Shown: positions 34,286 to 43,222, numbered from the stretch's first letter. The stretch is DNA of 64,000 bases from an uncultured Slackia sp. (GCF_934630525.1 NZ_CAKTVX010000006.1:62001-126000), one strand, 5' to 3'. Numbers and translations are program-made. Notes: generated from the letters alone by a model not told the origin.

Positions 34286-34861
34286 ATGCAGAAAAAGCAG
34301 ACGCTCAAGCGATCGGAGTCGGTCGCGTTTTGCGGATTGGCGATTGCCCTTATCGCGATTGGCGCATGGGTTACGGTGCCTTTGGGTCCTGTGCCGTTCA
34401 CGTTGCAGACCATGGTGCTCGCGTTCGTGGTGTTGCTGTTCCCCGCGCGCGAAGCGGTGGCAAGCGTTGCTGGCTATGTTGTTCTGGGCGCTCTTGGCGT
34501 GCCGGTGTTCTCGGGCATGGCGGGCGGCCTTGCGAAGGTCATGGGTCCCACGGGCGGCTTTATCATCGGCTTTGTGCTGGGCGCTGTTGCTGCGGTGCTT
34601 GTGCTCAAGGCATGGAAGGCTCCCTCGTCGAAGGCTCTCGGCTTGGTTCGCGAGTACGTCGCTGCATTCGCTTTCCTCGCGATTTCTTACGTGTGTGGCT
34701 GGGCGCAGCTTATGGCTGTTGCGGGAATGAGTCCCATGGCCGCTTTCCTCGCGGGCATCGCTCCGTTCATTCTGCTCGACGCCATTAAAATCGTGATCGG
34801 CGTGAGTCTGGCCCATGCGCTTCGCCAGGCCGTTCCAGCGCTTCGCCGCGCGAACGCATAA
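34286..34861 (+). CDS. bioY: Biotin ECF transporter substrate-binding (S) component
   Basis: BioY binds biotin in the membrane and works alone or with a shared EcfAAT module. The 191 residues contain six hydrophobic segments and the family motifs GAWVTVPLGPVPFTLQTMVL (about 25-44), GYVVLGALGVPVFSGMAGG (about 69-87) and GPTGGFIIGFVLGA. GGGAAGG precedes ATG 34286. The only ECF ATPase seen in the window is the fused one at 1933, whose EcfT is broken. No biotin synthesis genes are nearby, in line with biotin auxotrophy (inference). Confidence 0.95.
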   Translation: MQKKQTLKRSESVAFCGLAIALIAIGAWVTVPLGPVPFTLQTMVLAFVVLLFPAREAVASVAGYVVLGALGVPVFSGMAGGLAKVMGPTGGFIIGFVLGAVAAVLVLKAWKAPSSKALGLVREYVAAFAFLAISYVCGWAQLMAVAGMSPMAAFLAGIAPFILLDAIKIVIGVSLAHALRQAVPALRRANA

Positions 34862-34915
34862 GAGGCGCTCTGAGAATTGTCCCGGGAATCGTTTCGGGCG
34901 AGAATGGGAAAGCTG

Positions 34916-34998
34916 GGCGGCGCTTTCTGGAAAAACGCGCCGCCGTTTTGATATGACGAAAGAATCGCTCGTGGGCGTGGCCTGCGGGCGATTCTTTG
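34916..34998 (+). terminator. Tandem terminators after bioY
   Basis: Two stems in a row: GGCGGCG with CGCCGCC ending in GTTTTG (about 34916-34949), and AAAGAATCGC (34959-34968) with GCGATTCTTT (34988-34997). Confidence 0.7.
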
Positions 34999-35113
34999 TA
35001 TTGATGGGGATGAGCCGCCTCGCCGCCAGGGCGATGGTAGAATGCCAGTACGTTTTATGTATGGTATGAATTCGCGGCACCGAGCCGCCATGAAAGGTGC
35101 ATGGACCTTGAGC

Positions 35114-37720
35114 ATGCAAAACGAATCTGCCGCGCGCGGCGCGTGCATTTTAGCATTTGATACGGCGAATGAAGTCGTGGCCGTTGGTGTTGGGATGTAT
35201 ACCGAGGCTCCTGGCGGCGACCCTGAGAATCCGACATTTGGCATGGTGCCGCTCGCGTGCCGGGAAATTCCCGCGCATCGCGCGAGCAATACCATTCTTT
35301 TGAATGAAGTCGACGCAACGCTTGCCGAAGCGGGTGTGCCCAAGGGCGATGTCGCGGCGGTCGTGTGCGGGCGCGGTCCTGGCAGCTTTACGGGCGTGCG
35401 CATTTGCATGGCTACGGCCAAAGGTGCCGCTTCGGCGCTCGAAGTGCCGCTGTATGGCGTCTCGACGCTCGATGCCGTCGCGTGGCGCGCGTGGGCGGAA
35501 GGGGTGCGTGGCCGCGTGCTCGTTGCGGCCGATGCCATGCGCAAGGAAGTGTACCCCGCGCTGTTTGAAATTTCGGATTCCGAGATTTCCCGCCTTACGA
35601 CTGATGCTGTGGTGAAGGCTGCGATTGCGTGCGAATGGGTCGCCGACCAGGAGGCGAAGCTTCCTGAGCGAGCCGGCGATTTGACTATTCTTGGCGACGC
35701 CTTGGTGAAATACCGAGAGATTTTCGAACCTTTGGGTGCCATCGCAGATGAAAGCCTGTGGGCGGTGTCGGGCGCGGGTTTGCTGCTTGCGGCCCAGGCT
35801 GGCCTTGCTGCGGGTGATATCGATCTTTCGGCTGACGCATGGCATGGAGAATCGAATGCCGCCGCCGCTCGCGCGAACGCAGGCGCGGCCCCCGTGGCGT
35901 TGCGCCCGGGCGACCCTTCGGTGCTTCTGCCCGTATATACGCGCCTTTCCGATGCCGAGGAAAACGAGCGCATTCGCCTGGCGAAAGAAGCCCCTGAGAA
36001 AACCGATGCGCTCTCGCCGCGCGATTTGTCGACGGGCGTGCAGCATGCCAATGTCGTTTCGGCGGCAATCGAGAATCGTGCCGCCGTGGTTGCGGAAATC
36101 GCCGACGTTTCTGCCAACATTTCGTATCGTCCGCTCGATGCTGTCCACGCTGCCGGCGTTGCCGCTATGGAACGCGAATGCATGGGAAGCGATGCATGGT
36201 CCCCGTCTCTTGTTGCCGACGAACTGCCGCGCCGCGACCGCACGTGGTGGGCGGCATACGACGGACAAAAGCTCGTTGGCTATTGCGGCGGGTGGATCGT
36301 CGCTGGCCAGGTGCAAATTCTGAAAATCGCTACCGACCCATCGTATCGCCGTCGCGGCATTGCTGCCGAGCTCATCGCGCTCGTCGCTTCCGATGCGCGG
36401 AATTTGGGCGCTACCGAAATGACGCTCGAGGTGCGCGAGTCGAACGTGGGCGCCCAGGCGTTCTACGAAAAGCTCGGCTTGGCGATTATCGGCGTGCGTC
36501 CCCATTATTATTCCGACCGCGAAAATGCTGTCATCATGACGGGCCCGCTGCCTGCGTCGGGTGCTTCTGCGCATGATGAGTCGGCGGCTCCCGTTGTTGC
36601 TGGCATGGAACTTCAGGTGAGCGCCGTGTCGGGCGCGCCGCGCGAAGCGGCAGCGATCGCGGTCGAACTTGATTCTTCGAAGCGCCCGCTTATCCTGGCA
36701 ATCGAGAGTTCGTGCGACGAAACCGCGGCGAGCATCATCGACGGGCAAGGCGGCTTGCATTCCGATGTGGTTGCCAGCCAGATCGACTTCCATTCGCGCT
36801 TCGGCGGCGTGGTTCCCGAAATTGCGAGTCGCAAGCATATCGAGGCGATTTGCGGCGTGTGCGATGAGTGCTTGGCAACGGCAGCAGCCTCGCTGGGCGT
36901 TGGAAGCGTGCGCTGGCGCGACCTCGATGCTGTTGCCGTGACGTATGCTCCGGGCCTGGTGGGCGCGCTCGTTGTGGGCCTTGCGTTCGCGAAGGGCGCG
37001 GCATGGGGTGCCGATAAACCGCTTATCGCCGTAAATCACCTGGAGGGCCATCTGTATGCGAACCGCATTGCCGAACCTGGCATGCAGCCCCCTATGGTGG
37101 TGTCGCTCGTAAGTGGCGGCCATACCATGCTCGTGCACGTGCGCGATTGGGGTGATTACGAAACCATGGGCTCCACCATCGACGATGCGGTGGGCGAGGC
37201 GTTCGACAAGGTGGCGAAGGCGCTTGGCTTGGGCTACCCCGGAGGCCCCATCATTTCCAAGCTCGCCGCGAAGGGCAACCCCAAGGCCATCGCGTTCCCG
37301 CGCGCGCTCATGCATTCGGGCGATTTACGCTTCAGCCTCTCGGGCTTGAAAACCGCTGTGACCACGTATATTCAAAAGGAGCAGCAGGCTGGTCGTGAGC
37401 TGAACATGCCCGATATCGCCGCGAGTTTCGAGGCGGCGGTGGTCGATGTGCAGGTGGCGAAGGCGAAGGCCGCGCTCATCGAGACGGGCGCGAAGGAATT
37501 CTGCCTTGGCGGCGGCGTGGCGGCGAACCCCATGCTGCGCGGCGCTTACGAGAAGATGTGCAGAAAGCTCGGCGTTCGTCTGACCATGCCGCCGCTTTCG
37601 GCATGCGGCGACCAGGCGGCCATGATTGCTGAAGTTGCGCGCGACAGATTTGCGCAAGGCAGGTTCGCCGATCTTTCACTCGATGTAAAAGCGCACGCTC
37701 CGCTCGACGAGCCGTACTAG
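35114..37720 (+). CDS. TsaB-RimI-TsaD three-domain fusion (tRNA t6A synthesis and acetyltransferase)
   Basis: One chain of about 868 residues joins three proteins usually made separately. Domain 1 (about 1-290): TsaB, with ILAFDTANEVVAVGV and VVCGRGPGSFTGVRICMATAKG. Domain 2 (about 350-500): GNAT acetyltransferase RimI, with QILKIATDPSYRRRGIAAEL and YEKLGLAIIG; RimI acetylates ribosomal protein S18. Domain 3 (about 520-868): TsaD, with ILAIESSCDETAASI, PEIASRKHIEAI, NHLEGHLYAN (metal-binding HxEGH), LVSGGHTMLVHV and the C-terminal ACGDQAAMIAE. TsaB and TsaD act together with TsaC/TsaE to make t6A37 on tRNA. The start is uncertain: ATGs at 35066, 35090 and 35114 are in frame, and TAGAAT at 35038 is a likely -10. 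TsaB homology begins just after 35114. Confidence 0.93.
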   Translation: MQNESAARGACILAFDTANEVVAVGVGMYTEAPGGDPENPTFGMVPLACREIPAHRASNTILLNEVDATLAEAGVPKGDVAAVVCGRGPGSFTGVRICMATAKGAASALEVPLYGVSTLDAVAWRAWAEGVRGRVLVAADAMRKEVYPALFEISDSEISRLTTDAVVKAAIACEWVADQEAKLPERAGDLTILGDALVKYREIFEPLGAIADESLWAVSGAGLLLAAQAGLAAGDIDLSADAWHGESNAAAARANAGAAPVALRPGDPSVLLPVYTRLSDAEENERIRLAKEAPEKTDALSPRDLSTGVQHANVVSAAIENRAAVVAEIADVSANISYRPLDAVHAAGVAAMERECMGSDAWSPSLVADELPRRDRTWWAAYDGQKLVGYCGGWIVAGQVQILKIATDPSYRRRGIAAELIALVASDARNLGATEMTLEVRESNVGAQAFYEKLGLAIIGVRPHYYSDRENAVIMTGPLPASGASAHDESAAPVVAGMELQVSAVSGAPREAAAIAVELDSSKRPLILAIESSCDETAASIIDGQGGLHSDVVASQIDFHSRFGGVVPEIASRKHIEAICGVCDECLATAAASLGVGSVRWRDLDAVAVTYAPGLVGALVVGLAFAKGAAWGADKPLIAVNHLEGHLYANRIAEPGMQPPMVVSLVSGGHTMLVHVRDWGDYETMGSTIDDAVGEAFDKVAKALGLGYPGGPIISKLAAKGNPKAIAFPRALMHSGDLRFSLSGLKTAVTTYIQKEQQAGRELNMPDIAASFEAAVVDVQVAKAKAALIETGAKEFCLGGGVAANPMLRGAYEKMCRKLGVRLTMPPLSACGDQAAMIAEVARDRFAQGRFADLSLDVKAHAPLDEPY

Positions 37721-37755
37721 GGCCGTTGGTCTTTTGACCTTCCGAGGGGGCTATC

Positions 37756-38424
37756 GTGGATTTCATCACCCAACATATACTTACGCTTATCTCGACGAGC
37801 GGCGGCGTGGTTCCGGCATTCATCGACTATTTGTCGGTTATCGCCGGCGTGCTTACGGGCGCGCTTGTTGCGTGCGATCGGAAGCTCGATATCATAGGCG
37901 TTACGGTGCTGGGGCTGGTCACGGGCTATGGCGGTGGCATGTTCCGCGACTTTTTGCTGCAAAGCCATGGCGTGTACTTCATGGCGCATCCGTATTTGCT
38001 GCTTGCTGCCATTGCTTTGTGCGTGGTGGTGTTCTTCTTTCGGCAGATTTTCGACCGCATCGATTACGGCGTGTTCGTGGCCGATGCGCTTTCGGTCGGC
38101 TTGTTTGCCGTGGCGGGTGCGAGCAAGGCCTTCTCTTGCGGCGCCGGCTTTGTGATGTCCATAGCGTTGGGCGTGCTCACGGCAGTTGGCGGCGGCGCGT
38201 TGCGCGATGTGGCGCTGGGCGAGGTGCCGGGTATTTTTAAAGCCAGCAACTTTTATGCGGTAGCTGCGCTGGCTGGTTCTTTTTTGTACGTGGCGCTTGT
38301 GGCATATGGCGCGCAGGATACGCTCGCGGCGGTTCTGTGCGTGGTTTGTGTGGTCATGCTGCGCTGCCTGAGCGTGCGGTTCAATTGGAAAACGGGCAGC
38401 GATAAGCTCATGCATCGTCATTAG
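37756..38424 (+). CDS. TRIC/UPF0126-type membrane channel (YicG family)
   Basis: A 222-residue membrane protein with about seven helices in two tandem halves. Each half carries the family signature: VTGYGGGMFRDFLL (about 55-68) and LTAVGGGALRDVALGEVPGIF (about 139-158). Prokaryotic TRIC homologues conduct K+ or other cations; the natural role is unknown. The start is GTG 37756 after GAGGGGG. It is 35 bp downstream of the TsaB-RimI-TsaD gene and probably in the same transcript. Confidence 0.9.
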   Translation: MDFITQHILTLISTSGGVVPAFIDYLSVIAGVLTGALVACDRKLDIIGVTVLGLVTGYGGGMFRDFLLQSHGVYFMAHPYLLLAAIALCVVVFFFRQIFDRIDYGVFVADALSVGLFAVAGASKAFSCGAGFVMSIALGVLTAVGGGALRDVALGEVPGIFKASNFYAVAALAGSFLYVALVAYGAQDTLAAVLCVVCVVMLRCLSVRFNWKTGSDKLMHRH

Positions 38425-38683
38425 GGCACGTACGGGGGCCGCAATGTACGATGGCGCTCCGTCTTCTGGGCGCTTGCTGCCAGAGGATTGAGCATTTTCG
38501 GGCCCCTCTCAAGGCGAATTCCTCTGTTTTTCTTTTTCGCTTCATTTCTTTGTTGCGGCATTTCTCGTGCTGCTGCTGTTTTTGTAACGGTTGGGCAAAG
38601 TCTCGCCCCGTGTGGCATGAGTCGGTCGCATTTTCGTTATAGTAACGAATTGCAATAGTAAGAATCGCATATCTGCGAAGGTG

Positions 38684-38707
38684 GGCCGTCTGCGAGACGG
38701 CCTTTTT
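38684..38707 (+). terminator. Terminator inside the leader of the CorC-like gene
   Basis: GGCCGTCT-GCG-AGACGGCC then TTTTT, only 20 bases before ATG 38728. A TATAGT box at 38637-38642 would start transcription upstream of it, so this may be the off-switch of a short regulated leader. It could also simply terminate upstream transcription. No known riboswitch consensus fits. Confidence 0.7.
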
Positions 38708-38727
38708 GAAAGGGTGAATTTCCGCTC

Positions 38728-40050
38728 ATGTCTATTGGCATAAGCCTTATCCTCGTCGTATTTTTCCTGGCCATGAACGCATTCTTCGTCATCGCCGAAT
38801 TCGCGCTCGTGCGTGTGCGCAAGTCGCAGCTCGAGCTCGCCGTAGAGGAGGGCAAGCCGGGCGCCAAGGCGGCCATGGAAATTGCCCTGAACGTGAACAA
38901 GTATCTGTCGGCCTGCCAGCTGGGCATTACGCTTGCATCGCTTGCCTTGGGTTGGTTGGGCGAGCCGGCGTTTTCGGCTCTCATTCGACCGCTGTTCGTG
39001 TTGTTCGGCCTGCCCGAAGCTGTGATTTCCGTGGTGGCGGTGGCCATTGGCTACTTCATCATGACCACGCTGCATGTGGTGACGGGCGAGCTCATTCCTA
39101 AGTCGTTCGCGATTTTCGCCACCGAGCGTTACGCGCTGTTCACCGCGCGTCCGCTTATGGCGTTCTATAAGATCACCTATCCCATTATGGTGCTGTTCAA
39201 TGGCATCACTAATGCGGTGGTGCGCATTGCGGGCCACGACCCCGCCAATGAACACGAGGTGTACACCGACGACGAAATCAAGCTGCTCATCGACGAGTCC
39301 ACCGAAAGCGGCCTTATCGCGCCCGAGCAGAACGAGTTCGTGGACAATATTTTCGACATCGCTGACAAAGATGCCGAATCGCTCATGACTCCGCGCCCCG
39401 ACATGGTGTGCCTGTGCATGAACGACACGTTGGAAGAAAACATGCGCATCGTCACCGAGGCGAAGTTCACGCGTTTCCCCGTGTATCGTCGCGACAAAGA
39501 CGATATCGTGGGCTTCGTGAGCGTGAAAGACTTGTACAACTTGTCGCCCGAAAGCACCATGGACGACGTGCGCGTGCGCCGCATCGTGGCGGTGCCTGAG
39601 GGCATGCCCGTGGTGAAGCTGCTCAAGGTGCTCAAGCGCGAGAAAACGAAGATGGCTCTGGTCGTCGACGAGCACGGCGGAACGTCGGGCTTGGTGACGA
39701 TGGGCGATATCTTCGAGGAAATCGTGGGCGATTTCGATGACGAATACGCCCACGGCTTGAGCGATGTGCTTACCGAGGTTGCGCCGAACCACTTCATCAC
39801 CACTGGCGCATGCCCTATTGACGATTTCGCTGAGCGCATGGGCTTCAAAGACGAGAATTTCACCGAATACGAAACGCTCGGCGGCCTGCTGCTCGACGTG
39901 CTCGATCGCATTCCCGATGTGGGCGATGAAGCGAACTATGAGGAAGACGGCACCAAGGTACGTTTTGTGGTACGTTCGATGGATGCGCGCCGAATCAACC
40001 AGGTCGAATTCTGGGTGACTGAGGCTACGCCGGACGATCAACCGGCGTAA
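38728..40050 (+). CDS. CorC/HlyC-like membrane protein with DUF21, CBS and CorC_HlyC domains
   Basis: A 440-residue inner-membrane protein of the hemolysin-C/CorB family, linked to Mg2+/Co2+ transport in characterised members. The N-terminal DUF21 region (about 1-190) has four membrane helices (MSIGISLILVVFFLAMNAFF; SACQLGITLASLALGWLGEP; HVVTGELIPKSFAI). Two CBS domains follow (MTPRPDMVCLCMNDTLEEN; ...DEHGGTSGLVTMGDIFEEIV). The C-terminal CorC_HlyC domain (DFAERMGF...YETLGGLLLDVLDRIPDVGD) ends it. GAAAGGG precedes the ATG. The terminator in its leader suggests regulated expression, possibly by metal. Confidence 0.92.
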   Translation: MSIGISLILVVFFLAMNAFFVIAEFALVRVRKSQLELAVEEGKPGAKAAMEIALNVNKYLSACQLGITLASLALGWLGEPAFSALIRPLFVLFGLPEAVISVVAVAIGYFIMTTLHVVTGELIPKSFAIFATERYALFTARPLMAFYKITYPIMVLFNGITNAVVRIAGHDPANEHEVYTDDEIKLLIDESTESGLIAPEQNEFVDNIFDIADKDAESLMTPRPDMVCLCMNDTLEENMRIVTEAKFTRFPVYRRDKDDIVGFVSVKDLYNLSPESTMDDVRVRRIVAVPEGMPVVKLLKVLKREKTKMALVVDEHGGTSGLVTMGDIFEEIVGDFDDEYAHGLSDVLTEVAPNHFITTGACPIDDFAERMGFKDENFTEYETLGGLLLDVLDRIPDVGDEANYEEDGTKVRFVVRSMDARRINQVEFWVTEATPDDQPA

Positions 40051-40263
40051 GCCGTTGACGCTGCGTAGCAATCTGGTTTTGCCTTGGCTTCCAATCGTCG
40101 CTTGCGTTCTGAAGCGTGCGTTGTTTCTCTTTCGGGGCAATCAGATTTTCCAGCTTGCTGCTCACTGGCTTTGGTGCGAGCATTTCGCTGCGTTGCCGCC
40201 AGGGCAGTTCAATGTCACAATGAGCCGGTCTGATGATCGGCTCTTTTCGTTTGAGGAGTACCC

Positions 40264-41190
40264 ATGCCCTATATCGAACTCGAATCGCTTGACGACGCGC
40301 GTCTCGATGTGTTCGCGCGCCTGACCGAGGCTCAGCTTCGCAACAAGCTCGAACCCGAAAAAGGAATTTTCATTGTTGAAAGCGAGAAGGTTATTGATCG
40401 CGCATTGCTCGGTGGGGTGCAGCCACTTTCAATGCTCATGACGCCTGAATGGGTCGATCGTACGCGCGAAATCGTGGCGCGTGCCGAGGCGGCGTGCGAA
40501 GAGCCTGGTGGGATGCCCGTGTTCGTGGTTCCCTCGAAGGAGGCGGAGCGCCTTACGGGCTTTGCGGTGACGCGTGGCATTCTCCTGGCGTGCCGTCGTC
40601 CCCAGCTGCCGAGTGTGGAAGACCTGCTTGCTCGAGTTGACGCCGAAAAGGCCGCACGCGCGGCGGCGGTTGCGGCGGGCGAGCTTGATCCAGGCGAGGT
40701 GGGCAACATGCACGATGCGAGCCGCAGGCGTATCGCGGTGCTCGAAGGCATCGTCGACCATACGAACGTCGGCGCCATTTTCCGCTCGGCGGCGGCCATG
40801 GGAATCGATGCAGTGCTCGTAACGCCTACGTGCTGCGATCCTTTGTATAGGCGCGCGGTGCGCGTGTCGATGGGCTGCGTGTTTCAGGTGCCGTGGACGC
40901 GCATTGGCGAAAGCGTGCGCGATTGGCCCGCGGCGGGGCTTGAGCGCTTGGGCGCGCTTGGGTATAAGACGGCGGCCATGGCCTTGTCCGACGATTCCCT
41001 TCCGCTTGGTGCGCCTGAGTTGGCGCAAATCGACAAGCTCGCGCTCGTGTTCGGCACCGAAGGCGACGGGCTGTCGAACCGCACTATCGCGGGCTGCGAT
41101 TACACGGTGCGCATTCCCATGCGCCCCGGGGTCGATAGCCTGAACGTGGCGGCAGCAAGTGCGGTTACTTTTTGGGAGCTTTGTAAGTAA
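40264..41190 (+). CDS. SpoU/TrmH family RNA 2'-O-methyltransferase
   Basis: A 308-residue S-adenosylmethionine-dependent RNA ribose methyltransferase with a knotted SPOUT domain. The N-terminal part (LTEAQLRNKLEPEKGIFIVE) is the substrate-binding domain. The knot motifs are GIVDHTNVGAIFRSAAAMGI (motif 1, about 160-180), LVFGTEGDGLSN (motif 2) and IPMRPGVDSLNVAAASAV (motif 3). It is similar to RlmB/TrmH-like proteins; target rRNA or tRNA position is not predictable. TTGAGGAG precedes ATG 40264. Confidence 0.93.
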   Translation: MPYIELESLDDARLDVFARLTEAQLRNKLEPEKGIFIVESEKVIDRALLGGVQPLSMLMTPEWVDRTREIVARAEAACEEPGGMPVFVVPSKEAERLTGFAVTRGILLACRRPQLPSVEDLLARVDAEKAARAAAVAAGELDPGEVGNMHDASRRRIAVLEGIVDHTNVGAIFRSAAAMGIDAVLVTPTCCDPLYRRAVRVSMGCVFQVPWTRIGESVRDWPAAGLERLGALGYKTAAMALSDDSLPLGAPELAQIDKLALVFGTEGDGLSNRTIAGCDYTVRIPMRPGVDSLNVAAASAVTFWELCK

Positions 41191-41348
41191 AGAGATGCTG
41201 GTATTAAAAAGATACCGATAATGCTTCCTTTTAGATATCGAATAAGGCTCTAATAGAAATTGTAGTACTTTCTTTTTGATATTGCTTTGCTCTTTAAAAG
41301 AGATTAACAAACAAAAAGGTACTAAGATTAGTATCGTAATGAAACCAT
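41191..41348. other. AT-rich intergenic island
   Basis: About 160 bases with far lower GC than the surroundings, rich in A and T runs and with small inverted repeats such as GGTAT-TAAAAAG-ATACC. No gene. It could hold a promoter, or mark an old insertion or curved DNA. Confidence 0.5.
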
Positions 41349-41384
41349 AGACCGCGCTGTCATTTTGGACGCGTGGTCTTTTTC
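41349..41384 (+). terminator. Possible terminator before lipoprotein gene
   Basis: AGACCGCG pairs imperfectly with CGCGTGGTCT and is followed by TTTTTCTT. Confidence 0.5.
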
Positions 41385-41474
41385 TTGATGCCGATTTGGG
41401 CCGCTCTGTTCTGGCTGGCGTCGCTTTCCTCTCGTACGCTTTCCTTAAATTCATCGAAAGGGAAGGAGCGTCGA

Positions 41475-42203
41475 ATGAAAGCTTCGAAAAAGCAATGGTG
41501 GCGCGTATGCCTTACGTCGGTAGTCGTTGCGTTTGCCTTGGCGTGTTCATGCATGATTGCGGGTTGCGGCGGCGGATCTGGAGCCGTCGAATCGAAGGAG
41601 CGCGCGCCCGAGGCGAACGTCGACCCTTCCCGCATCGACTCGGGGAGCTACCTCGCCGACAATGGCTTCGGATACTCTGCCGACATATGGTATATCGATG
41701 GCGACACGTCGCGCCCCGGCTTCTATCTTGAGGCGTGGACGGTCGTTTTGCCTGTGTTCTTCGACGAGAGCGGCAAGCCTATCGATCCCGACTGCGATGC
41801 CACGATAAAAGATAAGCATCTGGTGCCCTCTGAAGAATGCGAGCGCGGCTACGATATCGTTTTCGTTGACCCCATGACCTGCTATGACTCTGTGAGCAAT
41901 ACCTGGTATTCGCGTGGTGACTACAATGCCGTGATGGCGAAGGTCGTCAATACGAAATGGAAGTCGCTCACAAACGAGTCCATCGAAATCGAGTTGAGGG
42001 AAGATGGAACGCTTGTCGAGAGCCTCGATGGCAAGCAGGCTGAGGCGGGTACCTGGGCCATTACTGCTGTCGACCAGGTTGGCTTGTATTGGGACGATGA
42101 AGAGCCAGCGTGGAATTATGCCATCCATTGCGATTCGAACGGCAAGGCCGATAAGCTCGATTGGGGCTTTGAGGGCAGCGGCGACTACGCGCGCATCGAC
42201 TAG
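41475..42203 (+). CDS. Predicted secreted lipoprotein of unknown function
   Basis: A 242-residue protein with a basic N-terminus (MKASKKQWWR), hydrophobic signal segment (about 11-30) and lipobox IAGC followed by GGGSG, so it should be exported and anchored by a lipid. The mature part is acidic and Asp/Tyr/Trp-rich, with several blocks that look like beta-strands (GYDIVFVDPMTCYDS, AGTWAITAVDQVGLYWDDEE). I do not recognise the family. GGAAGGAG precedes ATG 41475. It is a single gene with its own terminator. Confidence 0.8.
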   Translation: MKASKKQWWRVCLTSVVVAFALACSCMIAGCGGGSGAVESKERAPEANVDPSRIDSGSYLADNGFGYSADIWYIDGDTSRPGFYLEAWTVVLPVFFDESGKPIDPDCDATIKDKHLVPSEECERGYDIVFVDPMTCYDSVSNTWYSRGDYNAVMAKVVNTKWKSLTNESIEIELREDGTLVESLDGKQAEAGTWAITAVDQVGLYWDDEEPAWNYAIHCDSNGKADKLDWGFEGSGDYARID

Positions 42204-42228
42204 CAGTTTTCTTCATAAAGGTAACCGG

Positions 42229-42264
42229 AGGCTCCTCGCTTATAAGGCGGGGAGCCTTCTTTGT
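42229..42264 (+). terminator. Terminator after lipoprotein gene
   Basis: AGGCTCCTCGC pairs with GCGGGGAGCCT (10 of 11), followed by TCTTTGTTTT. Confidence 0.75.
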
Positions 42265-42603
42265 TTTGCGACGCGTTCGCTCGCGCGGCAGCCCTCGAGC
42301 CTCGGGGCGTTCGCGATGGCCATGGCATTGCCCTTAATGACAATGAGGTTGCGCGCGGTTTTGTGCATGCGCGCTTGCGCCAGGTTATATTGTGCGAGCG
42401 CGGGCGGATTTGTGGGTGTGCGTTCCGTCGGGCTTTGCCTCGTGGGCGGGTGCTCATGCGAGGCGCCGTCCTGTGGGCGTGGTTGTTCGGTAGGGCGCCT
42501 AGTCGCGCCAGGTTCTGTTTTGGGTTTTCGGCGGCATTGCCATTTCCGCACGCGTGCAATAGCATATTCGCTTGCATTGAGCTTATCGAAGAAAAGGAAT
42601 CGC
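42265..42603. other. Gene-free region upstream of first phosphatase gene
   Basis: About 340 bases. An open frame through it has no Shine-Dalgarno and an odd Cys/Arg-rich composition, so I do not call a gene. TATATT near 42383 and CATATTC near 42563 are weak promoter candidates. Confidence 0.4.
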
Positions 42604-43086
42604 ATGTCGCAACGTCAATTCATCCATCGCATTATGTTTGTGTGTCACGGCAATATTTGCCGATCGACCATGGCTGAGTTCGTGATGCGCGACATGGTTG
42701 CGCGCGCGGGTTTGGGCGACCGCATCGCCATTGCGTCTTGCGCGACGACCAACGACGAAATCGGCAATGATACGCATCCGGGTACGCAGCGGGTGCTCGA
42801 CGCTCACGGCATTGCTCACCCGCGCCGAGCCGCCGTGAAGCTGCGCGCGGCCGATTATGGCGAGTACGACCTGTTCATTGGCATGGATGACGAGAACATT
42901 CGCGACATGCGCCGTATTCTGAAAGGCGACCCGCAGGGCAAAGTGCGCAAGCTGCTCGAGTATTCCGACGGTGGGGACGCCGATTCGGCGAACAGCGTGG
43001 CCGACCCGTGGTTCACGGGCGATTTCGAAACGACGTACGAAGACGTGGTTCGCGGCTGCGAGGCGTTGCTGGCATATGTGCGCTAG
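42604..43086 (+). CDS. Low-molecular-weight protein tyrosine phosphatase, copy 1
   Basis: A 160-residue cytosolic phosphatase. The catalytic P-loop VCHGNICRST (C-x5-R-S/T, about 14-23) and the general-acid loop VADPWFTGDF (about 132-141) are present. ATG 42604 follows AAAAGGAATCGC. Bases 42646-43095 are repeated almost exactly at 48062-48511. The first 14 residues (MSQRQFIHRIMFVC) differ from copy 2. Copy 1 therefore looks like the resident gene and copy 2 like a hybrid. Similar enzymes dephosphorylate tyrosine kinases of capsule synthesis or arginine-phosphorylated proteins; no partner kinase is nearby. Confidence 0.92.
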   Translation: MSQRQFIHRIMFVCHGNICRSTMAEFVMRDMVARAGLGDRIAIASCATTNDEIGNDTHPGTQRVLDAHGIAHPRRAAVKLRAADYGEYDLFIGMDDENIRDMRRILKGDPQGKVRKLLEYSDGGDADSANSVADPWFTGDFETTYEDVVRGCEALLAYVR

Positions 43087-43095
43087 GCGTTGCGT
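42646..43095 (+). repeat. 450-bp direct repeat, left copy
   Basis: Matches 48062-48511 at a constant offset of 5,416 with no gaps. About eight mismatches are visible, four of them within the first 30 bases. The repeat covers most of the phosphatase gene and nine bases after its stop codon. Confidence 0.95.
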
Positions 43096-43104
43096 CGCTA
43101 TGTT

Positions 43105-43140
43105 GGGTGCAGGCTTCTGCAAAGGTCTGCACCCGTTTTT
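43105..43140 (+). terminator. Terminator after phosphatase copy 1
   Basis: GGGTGCAG pairs with CTGCACCC, followed by GTTTTTT. Confidence 0.8.
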
Positions 43141-43179
43141 TGAATTCTATATAACATCCATGATATATAGAATTCAAAA
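43138..43179. repeat. Inverted repeat, 16-bp perfect arms
   Basis: TTTTGAATTCTATATA (43138-43153) and its exact complement at 43164-43179, with a 10-base loop. Strongly AT-rich in a GC-rich setting, at the left edge of the inserted segment. Confidence 0.85.
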
Positions 43180-43222
43180 TGAAAGGGATATGGATGGTAG
43201 TGTCGCGAATGTTGGTGTAGAG

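Noticed and set aside
42261..42677. Plus-strand frame upstream of phosphatase copy 1
   Set aside because: No Shine-Dalgarno, Cys/Arg-rich composition, and it runs into the phosphatase gene in another frame.
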